DNA from: an uncultured Anaerolineales bacterium
GTDB lineage: Bacteria > Chloroflexota > Anaerolineae > Anaerolineales > UBA11657
Reading direction: 5' to 3'
NCBI GenBank assembly: GCA_913040765.1
Contig: CAJWIA010000073.1
Location: 1-7,083 of the forward strand
DNA: 7,083 bases
A model generated the notes under the pieces. It did not search any database and was not told where the DNA came from. It worked only from the letters and a program-made list of their open reading frames with translations. This document shows positions 6,201-7,083 of the stretch, piece after piece (position 1 is the stretch's first letter; every line of letters begins with the position of its first letter). A program made the translations under genes and the position numbers.

Positions 6201-7083
6201 TTGAAGAATATAAGTTTGACCTATATAGCTCTAGGTTTATTGATTAGCTTTGTGTCTTTATGTGGGCTACGTGCTGGAGCTACTCCTATTGAAGATTATA
6301 AGGGTGGTTTTCCAGATGAATTGTTTCATTTTGCTCGTTCATTACAAAGTACAATGGTAATTGCAGAATCTATGAGTATATCGATTCCTGATTTGGATGC
6401 AAATAACTTGATGAAGTTTAGTACTCGTGTAGATAATATTTGTGAATTAGGTTATGAATATAGGCCTGGATGTCCTGATTTTTATGAGACTAGAAAGCAC
6501 AATCTAATTCCTATTGGTAGTGGAAAAATCAGAGGAAGTGGTGTCTATTTGATGCATGGTCTGATCCAGTTGTTGCTACCAGAAGTGAGTGTTCAATCTA
6601 GGCTCATATTTGGACGAGTTTTTGCGATTTGTATTGGTGTTGCACTGATATATGTAGTGTATAGTCTGGCTAATTTATTGTTTAATGATAATCGACTGTC
6701 AATTGCTTCAGCGGCTTTAGTTGGGTTAATGCCGTCAGTTAGTAACATCATCAGCGCTGTTTCTACAGAGGGACCAGCCCTGCTAGCAGTTGGTATACTG
6801 TTATTATCCTCGGCTAACATTGCTACACGAGGCTATTCCTTGCCTAGGAGTTTGATGTTCTGTTTAGGTGTAGCTGCATGCTTATTCACCAAAATGACAG
6901 CAATAGTGTCTTTGCCGATAGCGGCATTGTTGTTGCTGCAGAAGGCAGGTTTTCGTTGGCGCTGGATACTGTTGACTTCTTTGTTTGGATTTACAATAAT
7001 TGCTGTAACGTATCGTATGTATGTTCCTGAAAGTGCCGGGGTGGCTCATTGGTATATGGAAAGGGATCCTGGCGAAGTATCTA
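6201..7083 (+). CDS. GT-C/DUF2142-like integral membrane protein, 3' end outside the window
   Basis: Open from a TTG start to the window edge (294 codons plus one base), so the C-terminus is missing. Residues 4-23 form the first membrane segment, followed by FPDELFHFARSL (37-48), matching the PDExxH pattern after the first helix of DUF2142 and GT39-like membrane glycosyltransferases. An extracytoplasmic loop of about 85 residues follows, with Cys81 and Cys91 as a possible disulfide pair. Next come VYLMHGLIQLLLP (115-127), an R134LIFGRVF helix, a LVGLMPSVSN segment (173-182), STEGPALL (188-195) with acidic Glu190, and LFTKMTAIVSLPIAALLLL (228-246), which resembles the LTKxxxxxxLP helix of the family. 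Its likely role is sugar transfer from a polyprenyl-linked donor outside the membrane; donor and acceptor are unknown. It begins 33 bases after the fusion PNPT gene and is probably in the same operon. Confidence 0.8.
   Translation, partial: MKNISLTYIALGLLISFVSLCGLRAGATPIEDYKGGFPDELFHFARSLQSTMVIAESMSISIPDLDANNLMKFSTRVDNICELGYEYRPGCPDFYETRKHNLIPIGSGKIRGSGVYLMHGLIQLLLPEVSVQSRLIFGRVFAICIGVALIYVVYSLANLLFNDNRLSIASAALVGLMPSVSNIISAVSTEGPALLAVGILLLSSANIATRGYSLPRSLMFCLGVAACLFTKMTAIVSLPIAALLLLQKAGFRWRWILLTSLFGFTIIAVTYRMYVPESAGVAHWYMERDPGEVS

Noticed and set aside
6168..7083. Possibility that the missing dehydratase domain of the fusion protein continues after a frameshift
   Set aside because: The sequence after the stop encodes a membrane protein with its own ribosome binding site; no Rossmann glycine motif or CapD-like block appears there.
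1..7083. CRISPR arrays, tRNA or rRNA genes, insertion sequences, attachment sites
   Set aside because: No spaced direct repeats, cloverleaf-like segments, transposase motifs or terminal inverted repeats were seen on reading the window.

Overview
The window reads as the inside of a bacterial surface-polysaccharide (O-antigen, capsule or exopolysaccharide) locus. All six supported genes lie on the + strand, tightly packed and probably co-transcribed. The DNA is AT-leaning, and the coding strand is visibly rich in T and G. Ribosome binding sites are weak or absent for most genes, and one gene appears to start with TTG. No ribosomal, tRNA or housekeeping gene is present to fix the taxon, so I do not name the organism beyond 'a bacterium'. 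Undecaprenyl-phosphate is assumed as the lipid carrier.

Layout: (1) 40-1221, a membrane-anchored SGNH/GDSL-type hydrolase or acyl-modifying protein. (2) 1249-2292, a WbpL/WecA-type polyprenyl-phosphate sugar-1-phosphate transferase (PNPT). (3) 2292-3323, a soluble CapD/FlaA1-type nucleotide-sugar dehydratase-like protein; it overlaps gene 2 by one base, in TAATG. (4) 3320-4522, a multi-spanning GT-C-like membrane protein; it overlaps gene 3 in ATGA. (5) 4523-4646, a gap holding only a doubtful 22-codon ORF. (6) 4647-6167, a second PNPT whose C-terminus carries an extra four-helix region resembling the membrane domain of long FlaA1/CapD/WbpM dehydratases. (7) 6201 to the window end, the first 294 codons of another GT-C/DUF2142-like membrane protein, cut by the window edge.

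How the genes may work together (inference): the dehydratase-like enzyme modifies a UDP-HexNAc. One or both PNPTs load the resulting sugar-1-phosphate onto the lipid carrier on the cytoplasmic face. The GT-C-like proteins add sugars from lipid-linked donors on the outer face, and the SGNH protein adds or removes acyl groups on the exported glycan. The most notable point is that the two halves of a WbpM/FlaA1-type dehydratase, membrane domain and catalytic domain, occur here on separate proteins. The membrane half is fused to a sugar-phosphate transferase. The catalytic half has lost the normally conserved Asp of its Ser-Thr-Asp-Lys motif.
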